The notes beneath the pieces are model-generated. The model had not been told where the DNA came from. It searched no databases and was given only the letters and a program-made list of their open reading frames with translations. Both the position numbers and the translations under genes were made by a program. Below are positions 9,575 to 17,590 of a stretch of 42,575 nucleotides of DNA, piece by piece (the stretch's first letter is position 1; each line of letters opens with the position of its first letter). The DNA is from a virus, in IMG/VR virus record IMGVR_UViG_3300044715_001472, positions 1 through 42,575 of that record. The stretch is one strand, 5' to 3'.

Positions 9575-9667
9575 ATGATATTTTCATATAATATTGTTCA
9601 ATCTTATAAAAATCAATTTACTATAACCTTTGAATTTAAAGAACCATTATTTGGAGTAAGCAAATGA
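9575..9667 (+). CDS. Possible 30-residue protein
   Basis: ATG 9575 opens a 30-codon frame (MIFSYNIVQSYKNQFTITFE...) whose TGA overlaps the next start in an ATGA arrangement, a common sign of translational coupling. Without it there would be a 97-base gap before the protease gene. The ribosome site is weak and the product matches no family I know, so the call rests on spacing only. Confidence 0.3.
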   Translation: MIFSYNIVQSYKNQFTITFEFKEPLFGVSK

Positions 9668-11401
9668 CATTTGAGTTTGTAGAAAACTTTACTATACAGC
9701 TTCCAGATCTTTCTGAATCTACATATGATTTCTCTGAAGGATTTAATGAAAACTATGGCCTCATAATAGAAGTAGCAGCAATCCACGAACGGACTAACTG
9801 CTAACTATAATAACTATTCTGCAGCTGAATTAGAAAAAGCATTACAATCTTGGGTTGATCCATATCCAAAACCAATCATCATGAATCATGATCTTAGCTC
9901 AGAACCAATTGGTCGAGTTATAGCTGCAAAGATGGACAAAGAAGAAGATGGTTCTCATTTTGTTCGTTTGCAGATTGCCGTTACTGATCCAGTAGCAGCG
10001 CAAAAGATTTCTGATCAAAGATACCTCACTGGTTCCGTAGGCGGTCGTGCCGGAAAAGCAGTTTGCTCCATCAGTGGAGAAGACCTTGCTACCGAAGACG
10101 CTAGCGGAAGACCAAAAGCTCCTAAGTACAAAAGAGGAACTGTTCACAAAGGAAAAATGGCATATATAGATATGCAGGACATTTCTTTTAAAGAATACTC
10201 TTTTGTTAATCAACCAGCCGATCAAAGATCTAGTGTTAGATCCAAGAAGGCTGTTGATGGCAAAGTAGCAATTTCCGATTCAGAAGACTGGGTCGCAAAG
10301 AGCAAAGCCTTTGTTTTACATATGAATGAAGAAGATATCGTCTCTATTAGTGAGAATGAATCTATATTACATAACTTAAAGAAAAAAGAATCTAGACCCT
10401 TGTATCTCCACATGAAAGGTGCTTTCTTGTCGGCAATAGCCATACAGGAGAGCGAAAATAGTAACAGTGAGAACTCATCATTACTATCTAAGGGAAGTGA
10501 AGATATCAATAGCCATGAGGAGAACTCAAATATGGACGAAAACGTTAAGAGTGAGGACATCCTCGCTGCTGTAGAAGATCTAAGTCAAGATCTTTCAAAC
10601 ATCGCTGCAGGCACTGTTCAGGAATCAGATCCTGAAGTATCACAAGACGATACAGAAGCTCCAGAAGCTACAGAGCCTGAAGAGGCCCCGGAAGCAGAAG
10701 AGTCGCTCAAGACTGAAGAAGAAGTAACTGAAGAAACGGTTACGGATAAAGAAGATTTAGAAGTTGATCCAGTTGATGCCCTTAAAAAGGCAAATGAAAA
10801 AATTGCTCAACTTGAAGCACAAATTGCAAAAGACTCATCGATAGCACCAGCTGCTGATGAGCAAGAGTCTACAGTAGTTCCAGAATCAGCAGAAGAACTC
10901 GCCTCAGAGGCAGTTGAATCAGCTAATTCTGAAGTCGCTGAAGAAAACAAAGTAAATGAAGATTCAAAGGTAGAGCTCACTGACAACAATATAGTCTCTG
11001 AGCAAGATGCTGATGATTTAATGAAAAAACTCCATTTACTTGAAGAAGAAAACAAGAAGCTTAAACAAGCTCTACACCGTACTTTGGCTGAAAGAGTTGT
11101 CGATACTAAAATCTCAATAGGAACTGAATCTGTTGAAAGCAGAGAAGAACTTATTAAGGATCACGTAACTAGATCAGCTGGTTCACTAGCTGATACGTTA
11201 AGAGATCTTGCAAAGCTCCCAATATTCAAAAAGAGCATTCATGGTCTTAGTGAGTCTATCCTTGAAAATGACGTTGTCTTAGAAAAAGAAGAAAACGTTT
11301 TAGAAGAGGATGACGAAGAGGTTATCGAACAACCAAAAGCAAAAAATAATTCAGTTGAAGAACTGTTTGTAGATGCCTTAATGGGCCGTCGTAAACTTTA
11401 A
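9664..11401 (+). CDS. Prohead protease-scaffold fusion, expressed by +1 frameshift at CGGA
   Basis: ATG 9664 reads 42 codons to CGG at 9790 and would stop at TAA 9802. A +1 shift joins it to the long frame, giving about 578 residues. The junction reads AAIHE-G-LTANYNNYS, a typical N-terminal motif of phage prohead proteases, so both sides belong to one domain. Catalytic candidates are His75 (IIMNHD) and Ser124 (LTGSVGGRAG), consistent with a serine-type maturation protease. From about residue 250 the protein is highly acidic, Glu/Ser-rich with a coiled coil (MKKLHLLEEENKKLKQALHR), as in a fused scaffolding domain; about the last 15 residues (ELFVDALMGRRKL) may bind capsid. Position between portal and capsid genes fits. 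In such proteins the protease frees the capsid and removes its own scaffold. Confidence 0.85.
9790..9793 (+). other. +1 frameshift site CGGA (site 2)
   Basis: Zero frame reads ATC CAC GAA CGG ACT AAC TGC TAA. Reading GAA, dropping C9790, then GGA CTA ACT GCT AAC restores the protease frame. There is no homopolymer at the site, so a simple run-length error is unlikely. The Gly produced fits the HEG-x-T motif of prohead proteases. CGG is codon 43 and the zero-frame stop is 3 codons further on. Confidence 0.82.
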
Positions 11402-11428
11402 TCATAAAAATATACAAGGAGAAATTAA

Positions 11429-12190
11429 ATGAGTTTAGCAAAATTTCGTAAAGTAGGAACAAAGACCGGTTCAGGCCGTTTCTTGGTTTCTTCAGGTTCT
11501 GCACCAGCAGCCTACATCCTTCCAAGCATCGCTCTTCCAACCTGGTACTCAGATTCAGAAGATGATCGTTTTGAAGTCGTTATTCCAAAAGGAACAATCC
11601 TTTCAGTAGTTACCGATAGTAGTGGCGATTCACGTTTCGTTCCAGCTAACGGTAGTGCAGGAAGCGTTACTTGGGGTGACACAATTTCCGGTTGGAACCC
11701 AACCGCAGCAGCAACTCCAGTTGCTGGCGCATCAGGAGACACACAGGCTGTTGCAGCCTACTCAGTCCCAGTAGGCGTTGCGCAATATGATCTCTATAGA
11801 CCATTTGATAAAGGAACCTCACAAGGTGCTGGTTTCATTACAGGTGGCTATGTAGAGTACCCAATGGTAACAGGAGTTAATGCGGATCTAGCTGGTGGCG
11901 ATTTAATTGCTGCTGACTTTATGGGTCGTCCAGTAAAGCTTGCAGCTACAACTGCAGCCGCTGGTGCATATCCATGGTTGCAGGTTGGTAAAGTTGTCGA
12001 AGTCGAGAAGTTTGCTACAAACTTTGATGATGGACTTCTTTCCTACATGCAGTTGCCATCAGATCCAGGTGCACTTAAGACTGTGTTTGAATTAACAAAG
12101 TCTGGCGCATACCAGGGTAAACTAGGTATCCGTTCAAACCTAGATGTAACTAATGTAATTGGCGCATTCCGCGTCAACTTAACATTGTAA
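11429..12190 (+). CDS. Putative head decoration or accessory protein upstream of the capsid gene
   Basis: A 253-residue, Ala/Gly/Val-rich beta protein with an excellent ribosome site (AAGGAGAAATTAA before ATG 11429). Codon use is optimised as in the capsid gene (Arg by CGT, many GGT/GCA/ACC), implying high expression. It lies between protease/scaffold and capsid, where decoration or head-stabilising proteins are often encoded. Segments such as RPFDKGTSQGAGFITGGYVE, MGRPVKLA and VGKVVEVEKFA look like small beta-barrel turns. I cannot assign a named family from sequence alone. Confidence 0.6.
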   Translation: MSLAKFRKVGTKTGSGRFLVSSGSAPAAYILPSIALPTWYSDSEDDRFEVVIPKGTILSVVTDSSGDSRFVPANGSAGSVTWGDTISGWNPTAAATPVAGASGDTQAVAAYSVPVGVAQYDLYRPFDKGTSQGAGFITGGYVEYPMVTGVNADLAGGDLIAADFMGRPVKLAATTAAAGAYPWLQVGKVVEVEKFATNFDDGLLSYMQLPSDPGALKTVFELTKSGAYQGKLGIRSNLDVTNVIGAFRVNLTL

Positions 12191-12228
12191 TAATAAAGAA
12201 AAACACTAACAGGAGGAATAATCCTAAG

Positions 12229-13284
12229 ATGAGTAAAACAATCCAAGAACTCCTTTCGGGTCTCCCAGCTTGGGAAACCGCATTAGCTGAGGATGGGTAC
12301 ATCGATTCAGACAACAGAGTTACTATCAAAGAAGCATTTTCGTCACCTGACGCAGCTGCACTCTTTCCTAAAGTTATCTCTCGTACTCTAAGAGAGGCAG
12401 CTGAACCACAGTTGCTTGTAACCCCTCTCCTTTCGGTAGTTCGCCTTGGCAAAGGGCGTTCTCTGGAATTCCCAGCAGTTAATGCAATTCAAGCAGCAGA
12501 GATTCCCGAAGGGCAAGAATACCCAGAGCAGGCACTCGCCTTTGCAAAGCAGATTGAAGGCAAAGTCTCGAAGAAGGGCGTAAAGCTCTCCTTCACAGAG
12601 GAAGTCATTGCTGACTCCCTTTGGGACATTGTCGGACTTCATGTTCGTGCAGCAGGTCGTGCTATGGCTCGTTTGAAAGAACAAATCGCACTTAGCCGTT
12701 TCAAGGATGCAGCAACTGTTGTATTCGACAACGCCAGTGGGTCGTATGATGATACAACTGGTAGAGGAATCGCTGGCACAGCCAACGGTACCATTACCTG
12801 GGATGACGTAGTTGACATGGCAGCAGTGCTCATGGCAGAAAAGCACATTCCTACCGACTTCATCTTGCACCCACTCATGTGGTCAGTGTTCCTCAAGGAT
12901 AGCGTCTTCCACTACGGTGGTGCCGCTTCTGCAGTTAACACAAGCTGGGGTTACCGTCCTCAAAATGCAGATGGCGCAATAAACGCCACAGCACCTCTTG
13001 GCCTTAACGTATTGGTTTCACCATTCGTTAGCTTTACGGCAAAGAGTGGCGAAACAGCTGCAAAGTCGGACATCTTCCTTATCGACCGCAATGAAGTAGG
13101 AACTCTCCTCGTCAAGGATGACATGAGCACAGATCAGTTCGATGATCCAAGCCGTGACATTCGTCAGATGAAGATGAAAGAGCGTTATGATATCGTAATG
13201 CTCGGTGACGGTGAAGGTATTACTGTTGCTAAGAATATCAACCTTGCACGTAACTATGAGGTTATTCTTACAAACGAAATTTAA
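12229..13284 (+). CDS. Major capsid protein (HK97-fold type)
   Basis: A 351-residue protein directly after protease/scaffold and head accessory genes, preceded by AGGAGGAATAATCCTAAG, the strongest ribosome site in the window, and followed by a strong terminator. Features fit HK97-type capsids: an N-terminal arm, an E-loop-like region (LEFPAVNAIQAAEIPEGQEY), a long spine-helix region (TEEVIADSLWDIVGLHVRAA then GRAMARLKEQIALSRF), an A-domain with ADMAAVL-like helix (DVVDMAAVLMAEKHIPTDFI), and late strands (IFLIDRNEVGTLLVKDDMST). Codon use is highly biased, with CGT for Arg and frequent GTC/ATC/CTC. The function is inferred from order, length and pattern; the fold is not proven here. Confidence 0.85.
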   Translation: MSKTIQELLSGLPAWETALAEDGYIDSDNRVTIKEAFSSPDAAALFPKVISRTLREAAEPQLLVTPLLSVVRLGKGRSLEFPAVNAIQAAEIPEGQEYPEQALAFAKQIEGKVSKKGVKLSFTEEVIADSLWDIVGLHVRAAGRAMARLKEQIALSRFKDAATVVFDNASGSYDDTTGRGIAGTANGTITWDDVVDMAAVLMAEKHIPTDFILHPLMWSVFLKDSVFHYGGAASAVNTSWGYRPQNADGAINATAPLGLNVLVSPFVSFTAKSGETAAKSDIFLIDRNEVGTLLVKDDMSTDQFDDPSRDIRQMKMKERYDIVMLGDGEGITVAKNINLARNYEVILTNEI

Positions 13285-13327
13285 TAAAGCCTTAGGGAAG
13301 TTATAGTTACGGCTCCCTATGAGGATC

Positions 13328-13367
13328 GGGGACGGTGGTTTAATTATCACCGTCCCCTTTTCTTTTT
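13328..13367 (+). terminator. Rho-independent terminator after the capsid gene
   Basis: A perfect 10-bp stem, GGGGACGGTG (13328-13337) with CACCGTCCCC (13348-13357), has a 10-base loop and is followed by TTTTCTTTTT. It ends the head operon about 45 bases after the capsid stop. A smaller TAGGGA/TCCCTA inverted repeat (13293-13319) lies just upstream. Confidence 0.93.
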
Positions 13368-13374
13368 ATAATAT

Positions 13375-13396
13375 CACTCTTACTATATTGCATATA
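13375..13396 (+). promoter_or_regulatory. Putative promoter after the head terminator
   Basis: CACTCTTACTATATTGCATATA lies directly after the terminator and 27 bases before the next start. It shares the TTACTATA core seen in other intergenic gaps of this window (34189, 38747 and related forms at 6781, 24795 and 34549). A new transcript is required here if the terminator works. Confidence 0.4.
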
Positions 13397-13422
13397 CGTA
13401 AACAGGTCTCCAGGAGAATAAA

Positions 13423-14193
13423 GTGGCACTTAATCTTATAGAATATGCTTCCGTTGGATCTGATACTGTAGTTATAAAATTTGCTAGAACTGTAAAAATA
13501 AGTTCATTAATAAACGCAAACTTTATCGTACAGACAACAGCTAGTACACCATCAACTGTCTCAGATCCATTTATAGCCATATCGACAATAGCAGATTATA
13601 ATCAGATTTCACGAGTACTTGTTCTTAATTGGAACAAGATGTTGTCATCTAGCCAAGAATATTATATTAGAGTAAACGGTTTAGTAGACGCAGCAAATCA
13701 AGTTATTCCAGAAGAGAAAATAAGATTTACAAAAACAGATACAGCTACTCCAATTTCAATTTCAGAACCAGTTATTCCTCAAATTGAACAAATATTAGTT
13801 GAAGACAAATCTATAATTCCAAACACCTATACAACATATCAGGTCATAGCAAAAAACCCTGAATTTTTTATTGAATCAATAGATCCTAATAACGGTGATT
13901 TTTATATAGATAACACATATAATAATGGAAGAGTCATCATTACCTTTAATGAAAGACCAGCTTCAAACTTCTTGAATAAAGCTTATTTTAAGGTCCAAAG
14001 AAAAATAATACAAAGAACTCCTACTAGGTGGGAAACCCTAGAACCAAGAGTCTCTATGCATTCTTGGAAGCCTGATGTTTACGTGGATTTCCCATCATTA
14101 GACGCAACGCCATCATACTATACTGATGGACCAGATTATTTTGAAACAGGATACAAATACAGAATAGTTATTTCTGAAAATATAGGAATATAA
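13423..14193 (+). CDS. Ig-like-domain virion protein
   Basis: A 256-residue protein starting at GTG 13423, chosen because CAGGAGAATAAA sits just upstream. Residues 1-105 resemble a bacterial Ig-like (SbsA/Big_5-type) domain: SVGSDTVVIKFARTVKISSL, then YYIRVNGLVDAANQVI, ending with KIRFTKTD. A second beta-rich part follows (GRVIITFNERPASNFLNKAY). It begins the fibre operon after the head terminator and the next gene starts 2 bases after its stop. A neck, fibre-base or head-surface role is inferred from context. Confidence 0.6.
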   Translation: MALNLIEYASVGSDTVVIKFARTVKISSLINANFIVQTTASTPSTVSDPFIAISTIADYNQISRVLVLNWNKMLSSSQEYYIRVNGLVDAANQVIPEEKIRFTKTDTATPISISEPVIPQIEQILVEDKSIIPNTYTTYQVIAKNPEFFIESIDPNNGDFYIDNTYNNGRVIITFNERPASNFLNKAYFKVQRKIIQRTPTRWETLEPRVSMHSWKPDVYVDFPSLDATPSYYTDGPDYFETGYKYRIVISENIGI

Positions 14194-14195
14194 AA

Positions 14196-14606
14196 ATGGC
14201 TAATTTTGTTTATGGAAAAGCAAAACAAGCTTTATTAAATGGACAAATTAACGTTTCATCCAGTAGCTTAAAAATCTTACTTGTCAATAGTTCATACGTT
14301 CCATCTGCTAACTCGGACGAATATGTTTCAAACATTAATCCAACTTACATAAAAAATAGATCGGAAACAATACAGAACATAACCAATGCACTTGGAGTGC
14401 TTGATGCAGACGACATTACGATAGCCGTGCACGACGGTTCTGCTTTTAAAGCTGTAGTTTTATACCAAAATGGAACATCGGACTCTAACTCAAGGCTTAT
14501 TGCGTATATAGATACTTCTACCGGCTTACCTTTTGCGGGTGTTAATTTTAGCTTACCCATTACTATAGTATGGAGTAACGATCTAAGTAAAATATTATCT
14601 TTATAG
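14196..14606 (+). CDS. Phage structural protein (MANFVY-type)
   Basis: A 136-residue protein with the start typical of a widespread small phage structural family (MANFVYGKAKQALLNGQINV, followed by LKILLVNSSYVPS). The rest alternates strands and turns (GSAFKAVVLYQNG, SRLIAYIDTSTGLPF, VNFSLPITIVW). In other phages such proteins are found among tail-fibre or neck genes; the precise role is not known. It is spaced 2 bases from the gene before and 7 bases from the gene after. Confidence 0.65.
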   Translation: MANFVYGKAKQALLNGQINVSSSSLKILLVNSSYVPSANSDEYVSNINPTYIKNRSETIQNITNALGVLDADDITIAVHDGSAFKAVVLYQNGTSDSNSRLIAYIDTSTGLPFAGVNFSLPITIVWSNDLSKILSL

Positions 14607-14613
14607 GAAAAAT

Positions 14614-14931
14614 ATGGCAACAAATTATCCAAATTCTTTAGATGTTTTAATTAATCCAACAGTTAATGATACTTTAAATTCAACAACAGTTCCCCATCAT
14701 CAGCAGCACGCAAACTTAAATGATGCAATGGAAGCAGTTCAAACTGTTCTAGGTTTTAATCCAGCAGGATCTCACTTAACAATTAAAGACAGAATAGCCG
14801 CATCAGAAGCTTTAAATGGATTAAGTGACGTTACTATTACTTCTGTTGCAGCAGGCAATGTCTTGCGATATAACGGCTCAAAATGGGTCAATTACGTTGA
14901 AACTAATCTAACCGATGGGGGAAATTTCTAA
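14614..14931 (+). CDS. Small fibre-associated protein
   Basis: A 105-residue protein with a motif frequent in N-terminal parts of phage fibres: YPNSLDVLINPTVNDTLNST followed by HHQQHANLNDAMEAVQTVLG. The C-terminal half (LSDVTITSVAAGNVLRYNGS, then KWVNYVETNLTDGGNF) resembles a segment of the collagen-like protein downstream ([20 protein letters not shown]), so these fibre genes have exchanged modules. It may be an adaptor linking longer fibres to the virion; that is inference. The next gene's preferred start lies 1 base after its stop. Confidence 0.6.
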   Translation: MATNYPNSLDVLINPTVNDTLNSTTVPHHQQHANLNDAMEAVQTVLGFNPAGSHLTIKDRIAASEALNGLSDVTITSVAAGNVLRYNGSKWVNYVETNLTDGGNF

Positions 14932-14932
14932 A

Positions 14933-17041
14933 ATGGCTAATACAATCAGAATCAAAAGAAGAGCGTCAGGTGCGGCTGGTGCCCCAACAGGTCTCGCAAA
15001 TGCCGAGCTCGCTTACAATGAAGTCGACGATACACTTTATTACGGAAAAGGAACCGGTGGAGCAGGTGGACTTGCGACAACTGCCGAAGCCATTGCTGGG
15101 TCAGGTGCCTATGTAGGCCTTTCTGGTACACAGACAATAACTGGTAATAAAACATTCTCAGGAACTGTTTCCCTTGGTGCTTCTGCAACAGCAACAACAA
15201 AGTCTGCTAATAATAACTCAACTTCAGTAGCTACCACTGCATATGTAGACTCAGCAGTTAGCGCAAGTGGCTCATTTACTGGGCTATCTTTTGCTGGAGA
15301 CACTGGAACTACTGAAACAATTGCCAATGGCAATACGTTAACAGTTTCTGGTGGCACAGGTTTAAGCTCAGTTGTTTCAGCAACAGATACCGTTACGGTT
15401 AACCTTGACAACACCGCCGTATCAGCTGGTTCCTATGGCTCAGCTAGCGCAATCCCAACCTTTACGGTTGATGCTCAAGGTCGTTTGACAGCAGCTGGAA
15501 CAGCTTCTATATCTACTTCATTTACAGTAGATGCAGATGATGGTGACAATCTCACCATTTCTGGTGGAGATACATTTGTTATAGTTGGAGGCACAGGCCT
15601 AACATCAGTAGCCTCTGCAACTGACACGCTTACCTTAAACCTTGACAATACTACAGTAACTGCTGGTTCATTTGGTTCAGCTACAGCTGTTTCAACCTTT
15701 ACAGTTGACGCACAGGGCCGTTTAACAGCAGCTGGAACTGCAACAATTGCTATCCCAGCAAGTGCAGTTACAGACTTCAATGAAGCTGCACAAGATGCAG
15801 TTGGAAATGCAGTTGGCACAGGTCTTACCTATACTGACTCAACAGGTGCAATTTCAGTAACCGCAAATACTTATGATGCGTATGGTTCAGCATCAACAGT
15901 TGCTGGCAACTTAACGACTCATACATCAGCAACAGAAGCACATGGTGCAACTGGTGCAGTAGTTGGAACTACAAATGTTCAGACACTTACAAACAAGACT
16001 CTTACTACGCCAACCATCAATGGTCCAACCATTACGGCAGTTGGTCAAACACCAGTTATTCATGGTATCTTGCTTCCAGCAACACATAACATCATTTTTG
16101 AGGGAACGACAGATAATGATTTTGAAACAACACTGTATGTTGTAGATCCAACAGCCGACAGAACCGTAAGTCTTCCAGACGCAACTGGTACTGTAGCGCT
16201 TACTAATAATAAACTTTCGGATTTTGCAGCTACTTCATCATCAGAACTTGCTGGAATTATATCTGATGAAACTGGTACTGGAGCATTAGTATTTGCTAAT
16301 ACGCCAACACTTGTAACGCCAAACATTGGTGCTGCTACTGGTACATCTCTTACCCTTTCAGGTGATCTGACAGTCAATGGTACAACAACTACAATTAACT
16401 CAACTACTGTAAGTGTTGATGACAAGAACCTTGAGCTTGGTTCAAGTGCCTCTCCAACAGATGCAGGTGCAGACGGTGGCGGTATTACCCTTAAGGGCGA
16501 TACGGACAAGACCTTTAACTGGATTGACGCAACTGACGCATGGACTTCATCTGAAAATATGAACCTTGTTACTGGTAAGTCATTGCTGATTGCAGGAACT
16601 TCTGTACTTAATGCTACTACTCTTGGTTCAGGAGTAACGGCATCAAGCCTTACCTCAGTTGGAACAATTGCAACTGGTACATGGAATGGTACGGCAATAG
16701 CCATAGCTAACGGTGGAACAGGCTCTACAGACGCTGGAGCAGCCCGTACGGCTCTTGGATTAGCAATCGGCACCAACGTACAGGCCTACAACTCTACGCT
16801 CGCTGCAGTGGCTGGTGGCACGTATACTGGCGATGACAGCATTACTACACTTGGAACAATTACCGCTGGTACTTGGACTGGTACGTCAATAGCTATTGCT
16901 AACGGTGGAACTGGCTCAGCAAATGCTGGAGATGCTCGTACGGCGCTTGGATTGGCCATTGGGACCAACGTACAGGCTTATAGCTCAACTTTAGCTGACG
17001 TAGCTGCTGGCAACTACACACTTGACGGTGGAACGTTCTAA
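14933..17041 (+). CDS. Repetitive tail-fibre protein
   Basis: A 702-residue Gly/Thr/Ser/Ala-rich fibre. I choose ATG 14933, not the in-frame ATG 14915, because its N-terminus (MANTIRIKRRASGAAGAPTG) matches that of the collagen-like fibre at 17591 ([20 protein letters not shown]). Two 79-residue repeats lie at about residues 141-300 (FTVDAQGRLTAAGTA in each). Later come IFEGTTDNDFETTLYVVDPT and LTVNGTTTTINSTTVSVDDK, common in phage fibres, and two 64-residue C-terminal repeats with IANGGTGS...ARTALGLAIGTNVQAY. Codon use suggests strong expression. Adhesion or fibre-shaft role is inferred. Confidence 0.8.
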   Translation: MANTIRIKRRASGAAGAPTGLANAELAYNEVDDTLYYGKGTGGAGGLATTAEAIAGSGAYVGLSGTQTITGNKTFSGTVSLGASATATTKSANNNSTSVATTAYVDSAVSASGSFTGLSFAGDTGTTETIANGNTLTVSGGTGLSSVVSATDTVTVNLDNTAVSAGSYGSASAIPTFTVDAQGRLTAAGTASISTSFTVDADDGDNLTISGGDTFVIVGGTGLTSVASATDTLTLNLDNTTVTAGSFGSATAVSTFTVDAQGRLTAAGTATIAIPASAVTDFNEAAQDAVGNAVGTGLTYTDSTGAISVTANTYDAYGSASTVAGNLTTHTSATEAHGATGAVVGTTNVQTLTNKTLTTPTINGPTITAVGQTPVIHGILLPATHNIIFEGTTDNDFETTLYVVDPTADRTVSLPDATGTVALTNNKLSDFAATSSSELAGIISDETGTGALVFANTPTLVTPNIGAATGTSLTLSGDLTVNGTTTTINSTTVSVDDKNLELGSSASPTDAGADGGGITLKGDTDKTFNWIDATDAWTSSENMNLVTGKSLLIAGTSVLNATTLGSGVTASSLTSVGTIATGTWNGTAIAIANGGTGSTDAGAARTALGLAIGTNVQAYNSTLAAVAGGTYTGDDSITTLGTITAGTWTGTSIAIANGGTGSANAGDARTALGLAIGTNVQAYSSTLADVAAGNYTLDGGTF
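15353..15741 (+). repeat. Direct repeat, 237-base period, in fibre gene
   Basis: Two diverged copies begin with GGCACAGG at 15353 and 15590. Each encodes GGTGL-S-V-SATDT, LDNT and TFTVDAQGRLTAAGTA. The period is a multiple of three, so the repeat extends the fibre without breaking the frame. Confidence 0.75.
16661..17041 (+). repeat. Direct repeat, 192-base period, at the 3' end of fibre gene
   Basis: Copies begin with GGAACAATT at 16661 and 16853 and encode the 64-residue unit containing IANGGTGS and ARTALGLAIGTNVQAY. The second copy runs to the stop codon. It resembles the collar-like repeats of many phage fibres. Confidence 0.8.
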
Positions 17042-17122
17042 GACTATAATTAACTGACACTTTATCTATGGAGTAGAAATGACAAGTCAATATAATATAT
17101 TATTTGTCAACAGGTTAAATTA

Positions 17123-17578
17123 TGGCTATTAGCAGCGGAAATTCATCAGGACCAAGAAAAAATAATGTACCCAACATAGTTGGAGATAAGCCCGTTGTTG
17201 CTGACCCTAAGTTGACAGCAGCGGGTTTTGACGTACGGAGTTGTATCTAATACTAACTTAAACGATCCTTCTGGTGGCAACTTAACTAGATTGGATGAGA
17301 TTGTATCTGAAACACCTGCTGCTAATACGGTATATCCTAGAAAAGAAGATGTAGCTTACACTAAGTATTCTCCATATTTCCCACCATATTTTCCACCTTA
17401 TTTCCCCCCCTATTTCCCACCTTATTTCCCCCCCTATTTCCCTCCTTACTTCCCTCCTTACTTCCCTCCTTACTTCCCACCATTCTTCCCACCATTCTTT
17501 CCACCTTTCTTCCCACCTTTCTTTCCACCTTTCTTTCCACCTTTCTTTCCACCGTCTTTCCCACCGGTATTTAAGTAA
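17123..17578 (+). CDS. PASTA-domain protein with (Y/F)FPP repeat tail; two frame changes
   Basis: ATG 17123 encodes MAISSGNSSGPRK and would stop at TAG 17177. A -1 change at the AAAAA run (17158-17162) gives NNVPNIVGDKPVVADPKLTA, then AGFDV up to CGG 17236. The +1 CGGA shift continues with GVVSNTNL and an open frame to 17578, about 151 residues in all. The joined product matches a PASTA domain from VPNIVG through AGFDVGVVS to SETPAANTVYPRKEDVAYTK, so both frame changes fall inside one domain. Then come nine YFPP, six FFPP and one SFPP units. PASTA domains usually bind peptidoglycan-type ligands; the repeat may be an extended rod. It lies between two fibre genes, so a virion protein is likely. 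The -1 step may be a one-base sequence error. Confidence 0.68.
17156..17163 (+). other. Apparent -1 frame change at an A5 run
   Basis: Zero frame reads CCA AGA AAA ATA ATG TAC CCA ACA TAG. Re-reading one A (AGA AAA AAT AAT GTA CCC) is needed to reach the PASTA-domain frame. Slippage of a lysyl-tRNA on the A run or a missing A in the assembly would both explain it. The second is at least as likely, as only one such case is seen. Confidence 0.45.
17236..17239 (+). other. +1 frameshift site CGGA (site 3)
   Basis: The incoming frame reads TTT GAC GTA CGG AGT TGT ATC TAA. Dropping C17236 and reading GGA GTT GTA TCT gives AGFDV-G-VVSNT. A Gly at this place fits the PASTA pattern (aGf-vG-v). There is no homopolymer at the site. 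CGG is codon 39 of the joined product and the incoming frame stops three codons later. Confidence 0.78.
17375..17566 (+). repeat. 12-base tandem repeat encoding YFPP/FFPP/SFPP
   Basis: Sixteen 12-base units: nine encode YFPP, six FFPP and one SFPP. Synonymous variation (CCA/CCT/CCC/CCG, TTC/TTT, TAT/TAC) shows selection on the peptide and not on the DNA. No spacer structure, so this is not a CRISPR. Confidence 0.95.
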
Positions 17579-17590
17579 AAGAGATCTACT

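Noticed and set aside
12174-12896. Minus-strand open frames across the capsid gene
   Set aside because: They are opposite a strongly codon-biased capsid gene with an ideal ribosome site; Cys/Ser-rich improbable products.
14915-14932. ATG 14915 as start of the repetitive fibre gene
   Set aside because: The MANTI(R/K)IKR N-terminus shared with the fibre at 17591 begins at ATG 14933, which also avoids overlap with the upstream gene.
15475-16776. Long minus-strand open frames across the repetitive fibre gene
   Set aside because: They mirror the Thr/Val/Ala-rich plus-strand coding sequence, lack ribosome sites and repeat with the fibre repeats; shadows of the real gene.
17079-17132. 17-codon frame (MTSQYNILFVN...) with GGAG upstream, overlapping the start of the PASTA/FPP gene
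   Set aside because: It has a fair ribosome site, but is very short, matches nothing, and is in a frame not used by the neighbour; could be a leader peptide but unsupported.
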